Positions 1 to 8,211 are shown, numbered from the stretch's first letter. The stretch is DNA of 64,000 nt from Anaerolineaceae bacterium UBA1363 (GCA_002306055.1 DBRR01000017.1:687-64686), one strand, 5' to 3'. Notes: generated by a model not told the origin, from the letters alone. Made by a program: numbers and translations.

Positions 1-381
1 CCCCTCTTAAGAGGGGGTACTCAAATCTCCGGCACCCAAGCAGCCCCCGAGGGAAGCCCAAGATATAGCCCTCCCTCGAGGGAGGGTCCGCGCAGCGGGG
101 GAGAGTGCCTTTGCTGTTTTGCTAAAGTGACCCTCATCAGTCTCCCACCCCCTTTAATTCCCCCTCTTAAGAGGGGGTACTTAACCCTCCGGCGCTCAAG
201 CAGCCCCCAGGGGAAGCCAAAGATATAGCCCTCCCTTGAGGGAGGGTCCGCGAAGCGGGTGAGAGTGTCTTTGCTGTTTTGCTAAAGTGACCCTCATCAC
301 TCTTCCACCCCCTTTAATTCCCCCTCTTAAGAGGGGGTACTTAACCCTCCGGCACTCAAGCAGCCCCCGGGGGAAGCCCAG
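1..381. repeat. 160-bp tandem repeat, two full copies and a third partial
   Basis: The block beginning CCCCTCTTAAGAGGGGGTAC recurs at 1, 161 and 321, an exact 160-bp period. The third copy stops matching near 381. Each unit carries two palindromes: one centred on CTTAAG (perfect over 18 bp around 160-177) and CCCTCCCTCGAGGGAGGG at 69-86, which has one central mismatch in copy two (229-246). Open frames across it on both strands are repeat-derived and look non-coding. The block may extend left of the window. Nothing else is recognisable before the first gene. Confidence 0.9.
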
Positions 382-427
382 ACTGAGCTTGAGATCAAAC
401 AAACGCATACCGGATGTAGGGAGAAGG

Positions 428-433
428 TATAAT
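428..433 (+). promoter_or_regulatory. -10 box for pfkB-ahcY
   Basis: TATAAT lies 61 bases upstream of the PfkB start, just after the tandem repeats. No convincing -35 is visible at the correct distance and there is no TGn extension. The leader contains a small CCGGG/CCCGG hairpin around 461-476. Predicted by eye only. Confidence 0.45.
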
Positions 434-494
434 AGCAGGCGATTGCCCAAGAAATTTACCGGGGTGAGTCCCGGATTGACAGGGAGAGGTAAGC

Positions 495-1451
495 ATGAAA
501 GTAATACTGACCGGCTCAATTGCCTTTGATTACCTGATGCGGTTTCCGGGCTTGTTCAAGGATCACCTGATCGCGGAACACCTGGATAAGGTGTCTCTGT
601 CGTTTTTGGTGCACCAGATGATCAAACAGGACGGAGGGGTGGGACCGAATATTGCCTATACGTTGGCGATGCTGGGCGGTAAGGCTTATTTGTTCTCGAC
701 CGCGGGGCAGGATTTTGGGGAGTACGCCCGGCGCCTGGAACAGGTGGGGGTGGATACCAGCGGCGTCAGGATCATCCCCGATAAGTTCACGGCGTCGTTT
801 TTTGCCACGACCGACCGTTCGAACGCGCAGATCGCGACTTTTTATACCGGCGCGATGGCGAACGCGGCGGAATTACCTCTGGCAGAGGCGGATTTTGAGG
901 CGGACGATTTTGTGATGGTCTCGCCCTCAGATCCGGGTGCGATGCGGCGGTATATCCGCGAAGCGCCGGAATTGGGGCTGAGGATGTTGTTTGACCCGGG
1001 TCAGCAGATCATCAGCCTGGATGCTGAAGGATTGCGGGACGGGGTGGAGCATGCCCACGGCATGTTCATCAATGAATACGAGTTCGAACTGCTGCAGAAG
1101 CACACTGGCTGGAGCGCGGGAGAGATCCTGGCAAAACCGGCATTTACGGTGGTAACATTAGCCGAGCACGGCGCGCGCGTTGTGGCAGAAGGGGTGGACT
1201 GCGTGGTGCCGGCGATCGGCAGGCTGGAAGTGAAGGACCCGACCGGCGTGGGGGACGCCTTTAGGGGCGGCTTCCTGCGGGGCTACATGGCTGGGCTGCC
1301 GCTGAAGGTGTGCGTTGAGCTCGGCAATACTGCCGCGGCGTACTGCATCCAGGAGGCAGGACCCCAGTGCCACAAGTATTCCTGGGCTGAATTTGTCGCA
1401 TTTTACCGTGAGCACTTCAACGATGAAGGCTTGCTGGATGAGATTGAATAA
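495..1451 (+). CDS. PfkB/ribokinase-family sugar or nucleoside kinase, probable adenosine kinase
   Basis: A 318-residue cytoplasmic kinase of the PfkB (ribokinase) fold. The N-terminal signature GGVGPNIAYTLAMLG, near residues 47-61, matches the substrate-binding glycine stretch. Near residue 250, DPTGVGDAFRGGF is the C-terminal PfkB signature with the catalytic Asp and anion hole. The family transfers ATP phosphate to a hydroxymethyl group of a sugar or nucleoside. The start is fixed by GGGAGAGG six bases upstream of the ATG. The next gene, 19 bases downstream, is adenosylhomocysteinase, which releases adenosine and is pulled forward only if adenosine is removed. I therefore infer adenosine to AMP as the reaction; another sugar substrate cannot be excluded from sequence. 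Confidence 0.75.
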   Translation: MKVILTGSIAFDYLMRFPGLFKDHLIAEHLDKVSLSFLVHQMIKQDGGVGPNIAYTLAMLGGKAYLFSTAGQDFGEYARRLEQVGVDTSGVRIIPDKFTASFFATTDRSNAQIATFYTGAMANAAELPLAEADFEADDFVMVSPSDPGAMRRYIREAPELGLRMLFDPGQQIISLDAEGLRDGVEHAHGMFINEYEFELLQKHTGWSAGEILAKPAFTVVTLAEHGARVVAEGVDCVVPAIGRLEVKDPTGVGDAFRGGFLRGYMAGLPLKVCVELGNTAAAYCIQEAGPQCHKYSWAEFVAFYREHFNDEGLLDEIE

Positions 1452-1470
1452 CTAATTTATTGGAGAGGCA

Positions 1471-2730
1471 ATGGAGAATTACAACATTAGAGATTTAAAC
1501 CTGGCAGAAGGCGGACGCCGCCGGATGGATTGGGCGGCACGCGAGATGCCTGTGCTGGCGATTTTGGAAGAACGCTTCCGCCGCGAACGACCCTTTGAGG
1601 GTGTGCGCATGTCGTGCTGTATGCATGTGACGACTGAGACCGCGAACCTGATGCGGACGATGCAAGCAGGCGGCGCGGATATCGTGGTGACAGCATCGAA
1701 CCCGCTTTCAACGCAGGATGACGTGGCTGCGGCATTGGTAGCACAGTATGAGATCCCCGTGTATGCGATCAAGGGCGAGGACGATAAGACCTATTACAAG
1801 AACCTGCGCGCCGCACTCGACCACGCACCGCATATCACCATGGACGACGGCGCGGATCTGGTGAGCACGATCCACAAGGAACGGCGCGATCTGATCCCAA
1901 ACATCATCGGCGGTACGGAAGAGACAACCACAGGTGTGATCCGGCTGCGAGCGATGGCAGCAGACAAGATGTTGGAATTCCCGGTGATGGCAGTGAATGA
2001 TGCCATGACCAAACATTTCTTCGATAACCGCTACGGCACGGGACAGTCCACGATCGATGGCATCCTGCGGGCGACGAATGTGCTCCTGGCTGGCAAGAAC
2101 TTCGTGGTGGCTGGTTATGGCTGGTGCGGAAGAGGTCTGGCGATGCGCGCGAGGGGAATGGGCGCGAACGTGATCGTGACCGAGATTGATCCTTTGGTGG
2201 CATTGGAAGCTGTTATGGACGGGTTCCGGGTGATGCCTATGGCGGAAGCTGCGGCGATTGGCGATATCTTCGTCACGCTGACCGGCGACCTGAACGTGGT
2301 GGACAAGCACCACTTCGAGGTAATGAAGGACGGCGCTTTGGTTGCCAACTCTGGTCATTTCAATGTGGAAATCAACATCCCTGCCCTCGAAGCAATGGCG
2401 GTTGAGAAGCGGCAGGTGAGACCGTTTGTGGAAAGCTATAAGCTCAAGGACGGACGGGTGATCAGCATTCTTGGCGAAGGTCGGTTGATCAACCTGGCTG
2501 CGGCTGAGGGGCACCCGGCGTCGGTGATGGATATGTCCTTTGCCAACCAGGCACTCGGCGCAGAGTACATGATCAAAAATGCTGGAAAACTCGAGAAAAA
2601 GGTTTACGATGTTCCGGAAGAGATTGATCGCGAGATCGCGCGCCTCAAACTTGATTCAATGGGTGTGAAGATCGACAAGCTGACCGAGGAACAGGTGAAG
2701 TACCTCGGTTCCTGGGAAGAGGGAACATAG
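1471..2730 (+). CDS. ahcY: S-adenosylhomocysteine hydrolase
   Basis: Reversibly hydrolyses S-adenosylhomocysteine to adenosine and homocysteine, regenerating the methyl cycle in the cytoplasm. The substrate-binding block NPLSTQDDVAAAL, the catalytic-region motifs DDGADLVSTIH and GGTEETTTGV, RYGTGQSTIDGI and the NAD-binding Rossmann stretch GYGWCGRGLAMRARGMGA are all present in order. At 419 residues it is the short form seen in Thermotoga and archaea, ending ..KYLGSWEEGT and lacking the long C-terminal tail with KPxxYRY found in proteobacterial and eukaryotic enzymes. GGAGAGG precedes the ATG by a few bases. It is probably co-transcribed with the upstream PfkB kinase and ends at a strong terminator. 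Confidence 0.96.
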   Translation: MENYNIRDLNLAEGGRRRMDWAAREMPVLAILEERFRRERPFEGVRMSCCMHVTTETANLMRTMQAGGADIVVTASNPLSTQDDVAAALVAQYEIPVYAIKGEDDKTYYKNLRAALDHAPHITMDDGADLVSTIHKERRDLIPNIIGGTEETTTGVIRLRAMAADKMLEFPVMAVNDAMTKHFFDNRYGTGQSTIDGILRATNVLLAGKNFVVAGYGWCGRGLAMRARGMGANVIVTEIDPLVALEAVMDGFRVMPMAEAAAIGDIFVTLTGDLNVVDKHHFEVMKDGALVANSGHFNVEINIPALEAMAVEKRQVRPFVESYKLKDGRVISILGEGRLINLAAAEGHPASVMDMSFANQALGAEYMIKNAGKLEKKVYDVPEEIDREIARLKLDSMGVKIDKLTEEQVKYLGSWEEGT

Positions 2731-2749
2731 GCCATAAGCTGAGTAACGA

Positions 2750-2782
2750 AAAGGAGCTGATGAAAATCAGCTCCTTTTTTTG
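2750..2782 (+). terminator. Rho-independent terminator after ahcY
   Basis: A 12-bp perfect stem AAAGGAGCTGAT/ATCAGCTCCTTT closes a GAAA (GNRA) tetraloop and is followed directly by a run of T, 20 bases after the ahcY stop. Confidence 0.92.
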
Positions 2783-2808
2783 TGATGGAGTCCATATTGA
2801 GTTCATCG

Positions 2809-2880
2809 GTAGGGGCGAAGCATTCCAATTTTAACGTCATTCCGTTTCCAAGCCATTCACATAGAATGCTTCGCCCCTAC
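2809..2880. repeat. GTAGGGG...CCCCTAC inverted-repeat element
   Basis: A perfect 17-bp inverted pair, GTAGGGGCGAAGCATTC (2809-2825) and its complement (2864-2880), encloses 38 bases. The bounding GTAGGGG/CCCCTAC resembles the elements at 11226, 11638 and 61874, so it looks like one member of a dispersed palindromic family. It lies in the 413-base gap between ahcY and recA, which holds no gene that I can see. Confidence 0.8.
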
Positions 2881-2940
2881 GTCTGAATTTCATAGGTATA
2901 GACCAGAAGAAGGCCGATCGTTGCGGCTGGACTAAAGCCC

Positions 2941-3010
2941 AGCCCTACGAGTCCAGCCCTACGAGTCCAACCTTACGAACCCAGCCCCACAAGCAGAGCC
3001 GTACGAGTGT
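2941..3010. repeat. 14-bp degenerate tandem repeat, five units
   Basis: Units of AGCCCTACGAGTCC follow each other at 2941 and 2955 (identical), then three diverging units at 2969, 2983 and 2997. The 14-bp period is not a multiple of three, which argues against coding. Confidence 0.85.
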
Positions 3011-3081
3011 AGCCTTATATTCCCCAAAGGGACTTGAGCTAAAAGGTAGCTCACGTGAATGAGGATTTTATGGAAAAAGAA

Positions 3082-3127
3082 GGTTTTGTGTTTTTCGCAG
3101 ATCTTTTACACAAAACCCTCATTTTTT
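3082..3127 (-). terminator. Terminator after recA, possibly bidirectional
   Basis: GGTTTTGTGT (3082-3091) pairs perfectly with ACACAAAACC (3108-3117). On the minus strand the stem is followed by TTCTTTTT, matching a terminator for recA. On the plus strand ATTTTTT also follows, so it may stop transcription from both sides. Confidence 0.75.
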
Positions 3128-3143
3128 AGCATCATTTAATCAA

Positions 3144-4250
3144 TCAATAACCGCCGCTGCTGTCGTCCTCGCCGGTTTCGCCTGAGAGATCGAACGTGCC
3201 AGTGAGCGTTTCGCTGTTGGCAAGGGCACGGACAGAATTCTCGATCTCCTGCATGATGTCCGGGTTCTGGACCAGATAATTCTTGGAAGCTTCACGCCCT
3301 TGCCCGAGTCGCTGATCCTTATAAGAATAGAAGGAACCGCGTTTCTCGATGACCTCGAGGGTGGTGGCAAGGTCGAGGATATCGCCCGACTTGGAGATGC
3401 CTTCGTTGTACATGATGTCGAATTCAGCAGAGCGGAAGGGGGCTGAGACTTTGTTCTTGACCACACGCACGCGCACACGGTTGCCCACGATCTCAGCGCC
3501 AACTTTGATGGACTGAACCCGGCGAACGTCGAGACGGACAGAAGCATAGAATTTAAGCGCCATGCCGCCGGTGGTCGTTTCGGGGTTGCCGTATATCGTG
3601 CCGATTTTCTGGCGCAACTGGTTGGTGAAGACTACCGCAGTTTTGGTCTGGTTGATGGCACCTGAGAGCTTGCGCAGCGCCTGGGACATCAGGCGTGCCT
3701 GGACACCCATGGTGGGATCGCCCATGTCGCCTTCAATTTCTGAGCGGGGAACAAGGGCGGCAACGGAGTCGATGATGACCAGGTCAACAGCACCTGAGCG
3801 TACCAGGGTTTCGGTAATTTCAAGCGCCTGCTCGCCGGTGTCTGGCTGAGAAATGAGCAACTCATCAACCTTGACGCCGCATTTGGCAGCGTAGACAGGG
3901 TCGAGCGCGTGTTCCATATCGATAAAAGCCGCAGTGCCGCCGCGTGCCTGGCATTCCGCGACGATGTGCTGGCAGAGGGTCGTTTTACCGGATGATTCAG
4001 GACCGAATATCTCGGTAATGCGGGCTTTGGGAATACCCCCGACGCCGAGTGCCATATCCAGCGAAAGGGAGCCTGTGGGAATGGCTTCCACTTGCATTTG
4101 ATAGGCTTCGCCGAGGCGCATGATGCTGCCCTCGCCATATTTTTTGACGATGTCATGTAAGGCGCGATCAAGCACGACTTTTTTCGCTTCTTCCATGTTT
4201 TGGTCAGTAGCCTGCTGATTGTTTGTTGTTGATGCTTTGCGGGCAGCCAT
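3144..4250 (-). CDS. recA: Recombinase RecA
   Basis: The central homologous-recombination ATPase: it coats single-stranded DNA, drives strand exchange and stimulates LexA-type self-cleavage. Starting at the ATG preceded by GGGAGAA, the protein has 368 residues. An in-frame TTG ten codons upstream lacks a ribosome site and is set aside. The Walker A motif GPESSGKT falls at 83-90, followed by AAFIDMEHALDPVYA and the Walker B LVIIDSVAALVPRSEIEG. Loop 1 (MGDPTMGVQARLMSQALRK) and loop 2 (GGMALKFYASVRLDVRR, with GNPETTTGG just before) are present. The tail is acidic and Gly/Ser-rich (GEDDSSGGY), as usual. It lies downstream of the DUF1015 gene in the same direction but has its own promoter with a possible SOS operator. 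Confidence 0.98.
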   Translation of the reverse strand: MAARKASTTNNQQATDQNMEEAKKVVLDRALHDIVKKYGEGSIMRLGEAYQMQVEAIPTGSLSLDMALGVGGIPKARITEIFGPESSGKTTLCQHIVAECQARGGTAAFIDMEHALDPVYAAKCGVKVDELLISQPDTGEQALEITETLVRSGAVDLVIIDSVAALVPRSEIEGDMGDPTMGVQARLMSQALRKLSGAINQTKTAVVFTNQLRQKIGTIYGNPETTTGGMALKFYASVRLDVRRVQSIKVGAEIVGNRVRVRVVKNKVSAPFRSAEFDIMYNEGISKSGDILDLATTLEVIEKRGSFYSYKDQRLGQGREASKNYLVQNPDIMQEIENSVRALANSETLTGTFDLSGETGEDDSSGGY

Positions 4251-4284
4251 AGTTTCTCCCAGATCTAATTGTTTGGACAATATA

Positions 4285-4312
4285 AATATAGCACACTTGT
4301 TCGAGGCGTCAA
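4285..4312 (-). promoter_or_regulatory. recA promoter with candidate LexA/SOS box
   Basis: On the minus strand TTGACG (4312-4307) and TATATT (4290-4285) are 16 bases apart, and the -10 is preceded by TGC. Between them CGAACAAGTGTGCT (4303-4290) matches 12 of 14 positions of the Gram-positive-type SOS box CGAACRNRYGTTYC. That placement would let a LexA repressor block RNA polymerase. The promoter overlaps the stop codon of the upstream DUF1015 gene. LexA itself is not in the window. Confidence 0.6.
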
Positions 4313-5628
4313 GGTTTAATCCTCCGACATTCCATGTAGAAGCGTTTGTCTTTGGCGTGGTTTATCGAGAAAGTTTTCCGCGGCAGAGTGCCGTCGATGA
4401 TGACCGATCGGAAGAAGGAATTCTTGCCGATGGGGGGTAGGAAGAAACCGGTATTCCCAGGCTTGCGACCCAGTTCAGCGACCGTTTCATCCCCGTGGAC
4501 ATAATCGATTTTAGTGTCGGGATGGCTTTGGAGGTAGAGGTCAAGGAACTGCTGCAGGCTGCCGGCTGGCAGGTTGTGGATTGGGTGATCAAGCTCAACC
4601 AGGGTATAAGAGTCGGGTTGGATCATGCCAAATCGCTGCGTGGTGGATGAAGACTTCGCAACCTCAGCAATGAGGGCAGGCATATCGGCGATCGCGTGCA
4701 GTTTCAGCTTCTCCGCGAAAAACAGCTTTAAAGTTGTGATGAAATCTTCGCCAGGGTTGAAGAGCACCCGATGTATGGGCTCGAATTTGAGGGATGGATC
4801 GTGCAGGTTGACCAGCTCAACCAGCGCATAGCGGGAAGGGTGGTCCGGGCTGACATGCGGTTTGAGTTCTTCCCAAATGGCCTTGGCAGTAGCGAGCGAA
4901 TGGTTTCCATCGCCTATGGCAAAGAGCAAGGGAGCGTCTGCGTTTGGCAGGTCGTATTTTTTCATGTAAGCTGCTGGTTCAATGAGTGAAGCCAAGCCTT
5001 CGATGACGCTATCGATCAAAACAGGATCTTTAACAAAGCGACCCGTAAGATGACCGCTGCCAGCCATTAGATCAAAGTCATAAGCCAGCGGAAGCTCCTG
5101 TTTTTGGGCGAGAACTTCCGAAAGCACAACGCCTTCAGGGTCATCATAGAGGACGAGGATGTGTGGGGATTCGAGCAGCGCATCCCGACGGACTTCCATG
5201 CGGGGAGGGAGGCGGTCGAGGATGGTGCCCTCGGTGGCGCGGATGAGCGACTGAGAACCCTTGTGGTAGTCATAACATTCAAGGTCGAGCGCGACGACAA
5301 GACCTGACTGGAATTTGTCATCAACCTGGCGTTCAACGAAGACAAATCCTTTGTGAGGTTCCAGAATCCCCTTCTCCAGATAATCTTGCATGGCTTGCTG
5401 GCTCTTGCGGATGCGGTCCTTCACGTCTGGGGCATGCAGCCAGACTTCAGGGAGGATCAAGTGGAAGGTGGAAGGAGCATCGCCGACGGTTTCCGCGACC
5501 TGCTCCCAATATTCCGGCTGCGAGGTGAATTGATCGCAGGCAATCACAGCCCACTTATGAAGATCGATCCCCTGAACCGGCAGGAGAACTTCAGGCACTC
5601 GAACACCAATTTTCTCTGCAGTTGACAT
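4309..5628 (-). CDS. DUF1015 family protein
   Basis: I recognise the DUF1015 family, whose function is not established. The 439-residue protein looks soluble, with no signal peptide or membrane segment. The hallmark GDGNHSLATAKAIWEEL lies near residues 236-252, and other conserved-looking blocks are HKWAVIACDQFTSQPEYW near the start and a late DYVHG..ETV stretch. The ATG is chosen because homologous-looking sequence (EKIGVRVPEVLLPV) begins there and AAAGGA lies upstream. The 60 residues that an upstream start would add look non-coding. It has its own extended -10 promoter, and its end overlaps the recA promoter. In other bacteria members sit near serine biosynthesis genes; no such link is seen here. 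Confidence 0.8.
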   Translation of the reverse strand: MSTAEKIGVRVPEVLLPVQGIDLHKWAVIACDQFTSQPEYWEQVAETVGDAPSTFHLILPEVWLHAPDVKDRIRKSQQAMQDYLEKGILEPHKGFVFVERQVDDKFQSGLVVALDLECYDYHKGSQSLIRATEGTILDRLPPRMEVRRDALLESPHILVLYDDPEGVVLSEVLAQKQELPLAYDFDLMAGSGHLTGRFVKDPVLIDSVIEGLASLIEPAAYMKKYDLPNADAPLLFAIGDGNHSLATAKAIWEELKPHVSPDHPSRYALVELVNLHDPSLKFEPIHRVLFNPGEDFITTLKLFFAEKLKLHAIADMPALIAEVAKSSSTTQRFGMIQPDSYTLVELDHPIHNLPAGSLQQFLDLYLQSHPDTKIDYVHGDETVAELGRKPGNTGFFLPPIGKNSFFRSVIIDGTLPRKTFSINHAKDKRFYMECRRIKP

Positions 5629-5662
5629 TAATAGCGTCCTTTTCTTTAGGTGAGTTGACCCT

Positions 5663-5671
5663 ATTGTATCA
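5663..5671 (-). promoter_or_regulatory. Extended -10 promoter for the DUF1015 gene
   Basis: TGATACAAT on the minus strand is a TGn-extended -10, 34 bases upstream of the ATG. No good -35 is visible. Confidence 0.45.
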
Positions 5672-5694
5672 AAACAAAAAAGAAATGGCTGGAA

Positions 5695-5724
5695 AACAAT
5701 CAGAGCCTGGTTTTCCAGGCTCTG
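5695..5724 (-). terminator. Rho-independent terminator after degV
   Basis: CAGAGCCTGG and CCAGGCTCTG form a perfect 10-bp stem with a four-base loop. On the minus strand it is followed by ATTGTTTT, 23 bases after the degV stop. Confidence 0.85.
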
Positions 5725-5746
5725 AAGATCGTGAAAGAATGAGAAG

Positions 5747-6604
5747 TCAGTCTTTTTTGGCGGGTATATAGACCAGGCCAACAGTACCAGGACCGACATA
5801 CGTGCCAATAACCGGACTGATCATACCAACAAACTCGTTGCGAACATTGAATCGTTGGTGTGCCAAGGTTAAGAATTCCTCCCCGCGCTGAGGGACATTT
5901 GCAGTCACAATGCCGAGATATTCGATCGTGCCTTGTTTGCCAATTTCGGATTCAGCGATCTCGAACACACGCTCCGTCGCTTTTTTGAAGGTGCGAACGT
6001 TTTCGTAAGAGTCAATCAGTCCGTCTTTGAGCTCGAGGACGGGCTTCATCTTGAGCGCTGAGCCAATCAGGCGGGCGGCTCCACCAATACGACCGCCTTT
6101 ATAGAGAAACTCAAGCGTATCCACAATGAACAAGGTGCGAACCCGCTGGCATAGATCCTTCGCCAGATTGGTGCACTCAAGGAGCGTTGCACCGCGTTGG
6201 GCGGCTTGAGCAACCGTGAGGACGACAAGAGTAAGGGGCATGGAAGCCTGGAGACTGTCTACGACTGTGATGCGGTTTTTGGGAAAATCCTCCGCAGCTA
6301 AGATCGCGGACTGGTAAGTGCCGGAGAGTTTGGAAGAAATGACAATTGTGAGAATGTCATAGCCTTGATCGATCAGTTTTTTGAAAGCTTCGGCAAACAT
6401 CCCAGCAGAGGGCTGCGAGGTGGTGGGCAAAGTATCGGATTTGACCAGGCGCTCGTAAAATTCTTCAGGGGTGATGTCGATCCCATCAAGGTAGGATTTA
6501 TCATCCCATAAAACAGAAAGCGGGACGACAGTTATATTGTATTCGCGGGCAATGGAATCAGGGATACCAGCGGTACTATCGGTTACGATTGCTACTTTAT
6601 TCAT
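5747..6604 (-). CDS. DegV family fatty-acid-binding protein
   Basis: DegV/FakB-like proteins bind a fatty acid and, where a FakA kinase is present, hand it over for phosphorylation. The start MNKVAIVTDSTAGIP contains the usual N-terminal lipid-head-group motif TDSTAG. TTSQPSAGMFAEAFKKL near residue 77 and the KGGRIGGAARLIGSALKMKPVL block also match the family. The length of 285 residues is typical. AGAGG precedes the chosen ATG by six bases; 13 further in-frame residues upstream are unsupported. It stands alone between two transcription signals, divergent from ffh, and no fakA is seen nearby. The binding role is taken from the family. Confidence 0.88.
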   Translation of the reverse strand: MNKVAIVTDSTAGIPDSIAREYNITVVPLSVLWDDKSYLDGIDITPEEFYERLVKSDTLPTTSQPSAGMFAEAFKKLIDQGYDILTIVISSKLSGTYQSAILAAEDFPKNRITVVDSLQASMPLTLVVLTVAQAAQRGATLLECTNLAKDLCQRVRTLFIVDTLEFLYKGGRIGGAARLIGSALKMKPVLELKDGLIDSYENVRTFKKATERVFEIAESEIGKQGTIEYLGIVTANVPQRGEEFLTLAHQRFNVRNEFVGMISPVIGTYVGPGTVGLVYIPAKKD

Positions 6605-6717
6605 GTTAAACCTCTGACAAATGTTTCTCAGGGTTAGAAACACCCACCAGTAAATTTAGTTTCGAAATGGCATTATTTTGACTAAAAAACTCAGATTATT
6701 TTATTGCTCTGACTGTT

Positions 6718-6745
6718 TTGAAAACAGCGCAGTTTGCGGTATGAT
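6718..6745 (+). promoter_or_regulatory. Promoter for ffh-rpsP-khpA-rimM-dprA
   Basis: TTGAAA (6718-6723) and TATGAT (6740-6745) are separated by 16 bases, 43 bases upstream of the ffh start. Confidence 0.6.
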
Positions 6746-6787
6746 ATGGACTTGAAATCACACAAGTCACCGGAACAGGGATGAACC

Positions 6788-8113
6788 ATGTTTGAGAATT
6801 TAACCGACAAACTGACAGCCGTATTCGACAACCTCCGCCGACGTGGAAAGCTGTCTGAAGAGGATGTTGAGAAGGCAATGCGTGAAGTGCGGTTGGCATT
6901 GCTCGAGGCGGATGTTAATTATGCCGTGGTTAAGGCGTTTACCAACCGGGTAAAGGAGCGGTCGATTGGGGCGGAAGTCTCGAAGGCGCTCAACCCCGCC
7001 CAACAAGTGATCAAAATCGTTAACGAAGAACTCATCAAGACGCTGGGTCAGCCTGCTCCACTCAACCTCCGCGGGGAAAAACCGCATGTGATCATGCTGG
7101 TCGGCTTGCAAGGGTCCGGTAAAACGACCGCAGCAGCCAAATTGGCGAAACAACTCCGCGCTAAAGGAGAGAGGGTGATGCTGGTGGCGGCGGACATTTA
7201 CCGCCCGGCAGCCATCAAGCAGTTGCAGACTTTGGGCGCGCGGATTGATGTCCCCGTGCATAGCGTGGACGGCGCAAAGCCTGTGCAGATTGCAAAGAGC
7301 GCCCTTGATGTGGCCAGAAAAGGTGGTTTTTCCGTCGTGATCCTGGATACCGCTGGGCGTTCGCAATTGGACGACGAGCTGATGGACGAACTGAAAGCGC
7401 TGAATGAAGCCGTGCCGGTGAAGGAGATCCTGCTGGTGGTGGACTCGATGATCGGACAGGAAGCTTTGAATGTAGCCAAAGGCTTTGTTGGCGTGATCCC
7501 TGTGAGCGGTCTGATCTTCACCAAGATCGATGGCGATGCCCGCGGCGGTGCCGCAATTTCCATTCGCGAGGTGACTGGTATCCCGATCAAATTCCTTGGG
7601 ACTGGCGAGGGTCTGGATGCGCTGGAAGTGTTCGATCCCACCCGGATCTCATCGAGGATCCTGGGGATGGGCGACATGCTCGGCCTGATCGAAAAGGCAG
7701 AGGCAGCTTACTCCGGACAGGTGGACGTGAAGGAAGCCGAGCGCATGCTGACCGGGCAGTTCACGCTGCAGGACTTTGCGAATCAATTACGGCAGATCAA
7801 GAAAATGGGACCCATCTCGCAGGTGTTGGGGATGCTGCCAGGTCAGTTTGGCACTGTAGCAAAGACGGTCGACCCGCGTGAAGCGGAAGATCAGTTGAAA
7901 ACGGTGGAGGCGATCATCAATTCGATGACCCCAAAAGAAAGGCAGGATCCGCGCATTTTGAACGCGAGCCGGCGGCGGAGGATTGCAGCTGGTTGTGGCA
8001 AAGATGTGCAGGATGTAAACAAGCTGATGAAACAATTCCGGGACATACAGACTTTAATGAAAAAGTTCCAAAAAACCGGTGGACGTGGTAATATCAATAA
8101 GTTATTTGGTTAA
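6788..8113 (+). CDS. ffh: Signal recognition particle GTPase Ffh
   Basis: The protein subunit of the signal recognition particle, which binds signal sequences of nascent membrane proteins and 4.5S RNA and docks at FtsY. It has 441 residues in the standard order: helical N domain (1-95), G domain with P-loop GLQGSGKTT at 106-114, then DIYRPAAIKQL, DTAGR and TKIDGDARGG, and the M domain. The RNA-binding motif reads SRRRRIAAGCGK, with Cys where most bacteria have Ser. The following methionine-rich helix is KLMKQFRDIQTLMKKF. AGGGA precedes the ATG. It heads a run with rpsP, khpA and rimM that is conserved in many bacteria. Confidence 0.97.
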   Translation: MFENLTDKLTAVFDNLRRRGKLSEEDVEKAMREVRLALLEADVNYAVVKAFTNRVKERSIGAEVSKALNPAQQVIKIVNEELIKTLGQPAPLNLRGEKPHVIMLVGLQGSGKTTAAAKLAKQLRAKGERVMLVAADIYRPAAIKQLQTLGARIDVPVHSVDGAKPVQIAKSALDVARKGGFSVVILDTAGRSQLDDELMDELKALNEAVPVKEILLVVDSMIGQEALNVAKGFVGVIPVSGLIFTKIDGDARGGAAISIREVTGIPIKFLGTGEGLDALEVFDPTRISSRILGMGDMLGLIEKAEAAYSGQVDVKEAERMLTGQFTLQDFANQLRQIKKMGPISQVLGMLPGQFGTVAKTVDPREAEDQLKTVEAIINSMTPKERQDPRILNASRRRRIAAGCGKDVQDVNKLMKQFRDIQTLMKKFQKTGGRGNINKLFG

Positions 8114-8211
8114 TCCTGAGCATAGAAGAAGGAAATGCCCCTTCAGCATTCTCTCAGCCTTTGACGGAGCCAGGAAGAAATAAATTATAGGTCAAGGAGC
8201 ATTAGTAAAAA

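Noticed and set aside
1..381. Possible CRISPR array at the left edge
   Set aside because: The period is 160 bp and the whole unit is repeated; there are no 25-40-bp repeats separated by unique spacers and no cas genes.
434..494. Possible SAH riboswitch in the leader of pfkB-ahcY
   Set aside because: The leader is short and I cannot place the conserved SAH-binding core or pseudoknot; only a small hairpin is seen.
196..529. Open frames of 80-107 codons on both strands through the tandem repeat
   Set aside because: They are created by the repeated GC-rich palindromes, contain no recognisable domain and overlap the pfkB start region.
1708..2514. 268-codon open frame antisense to ahcY
   Set aside because: ahcY is certain on the plus strand; the antisense frame is His/Arg-rich and resembles no family.
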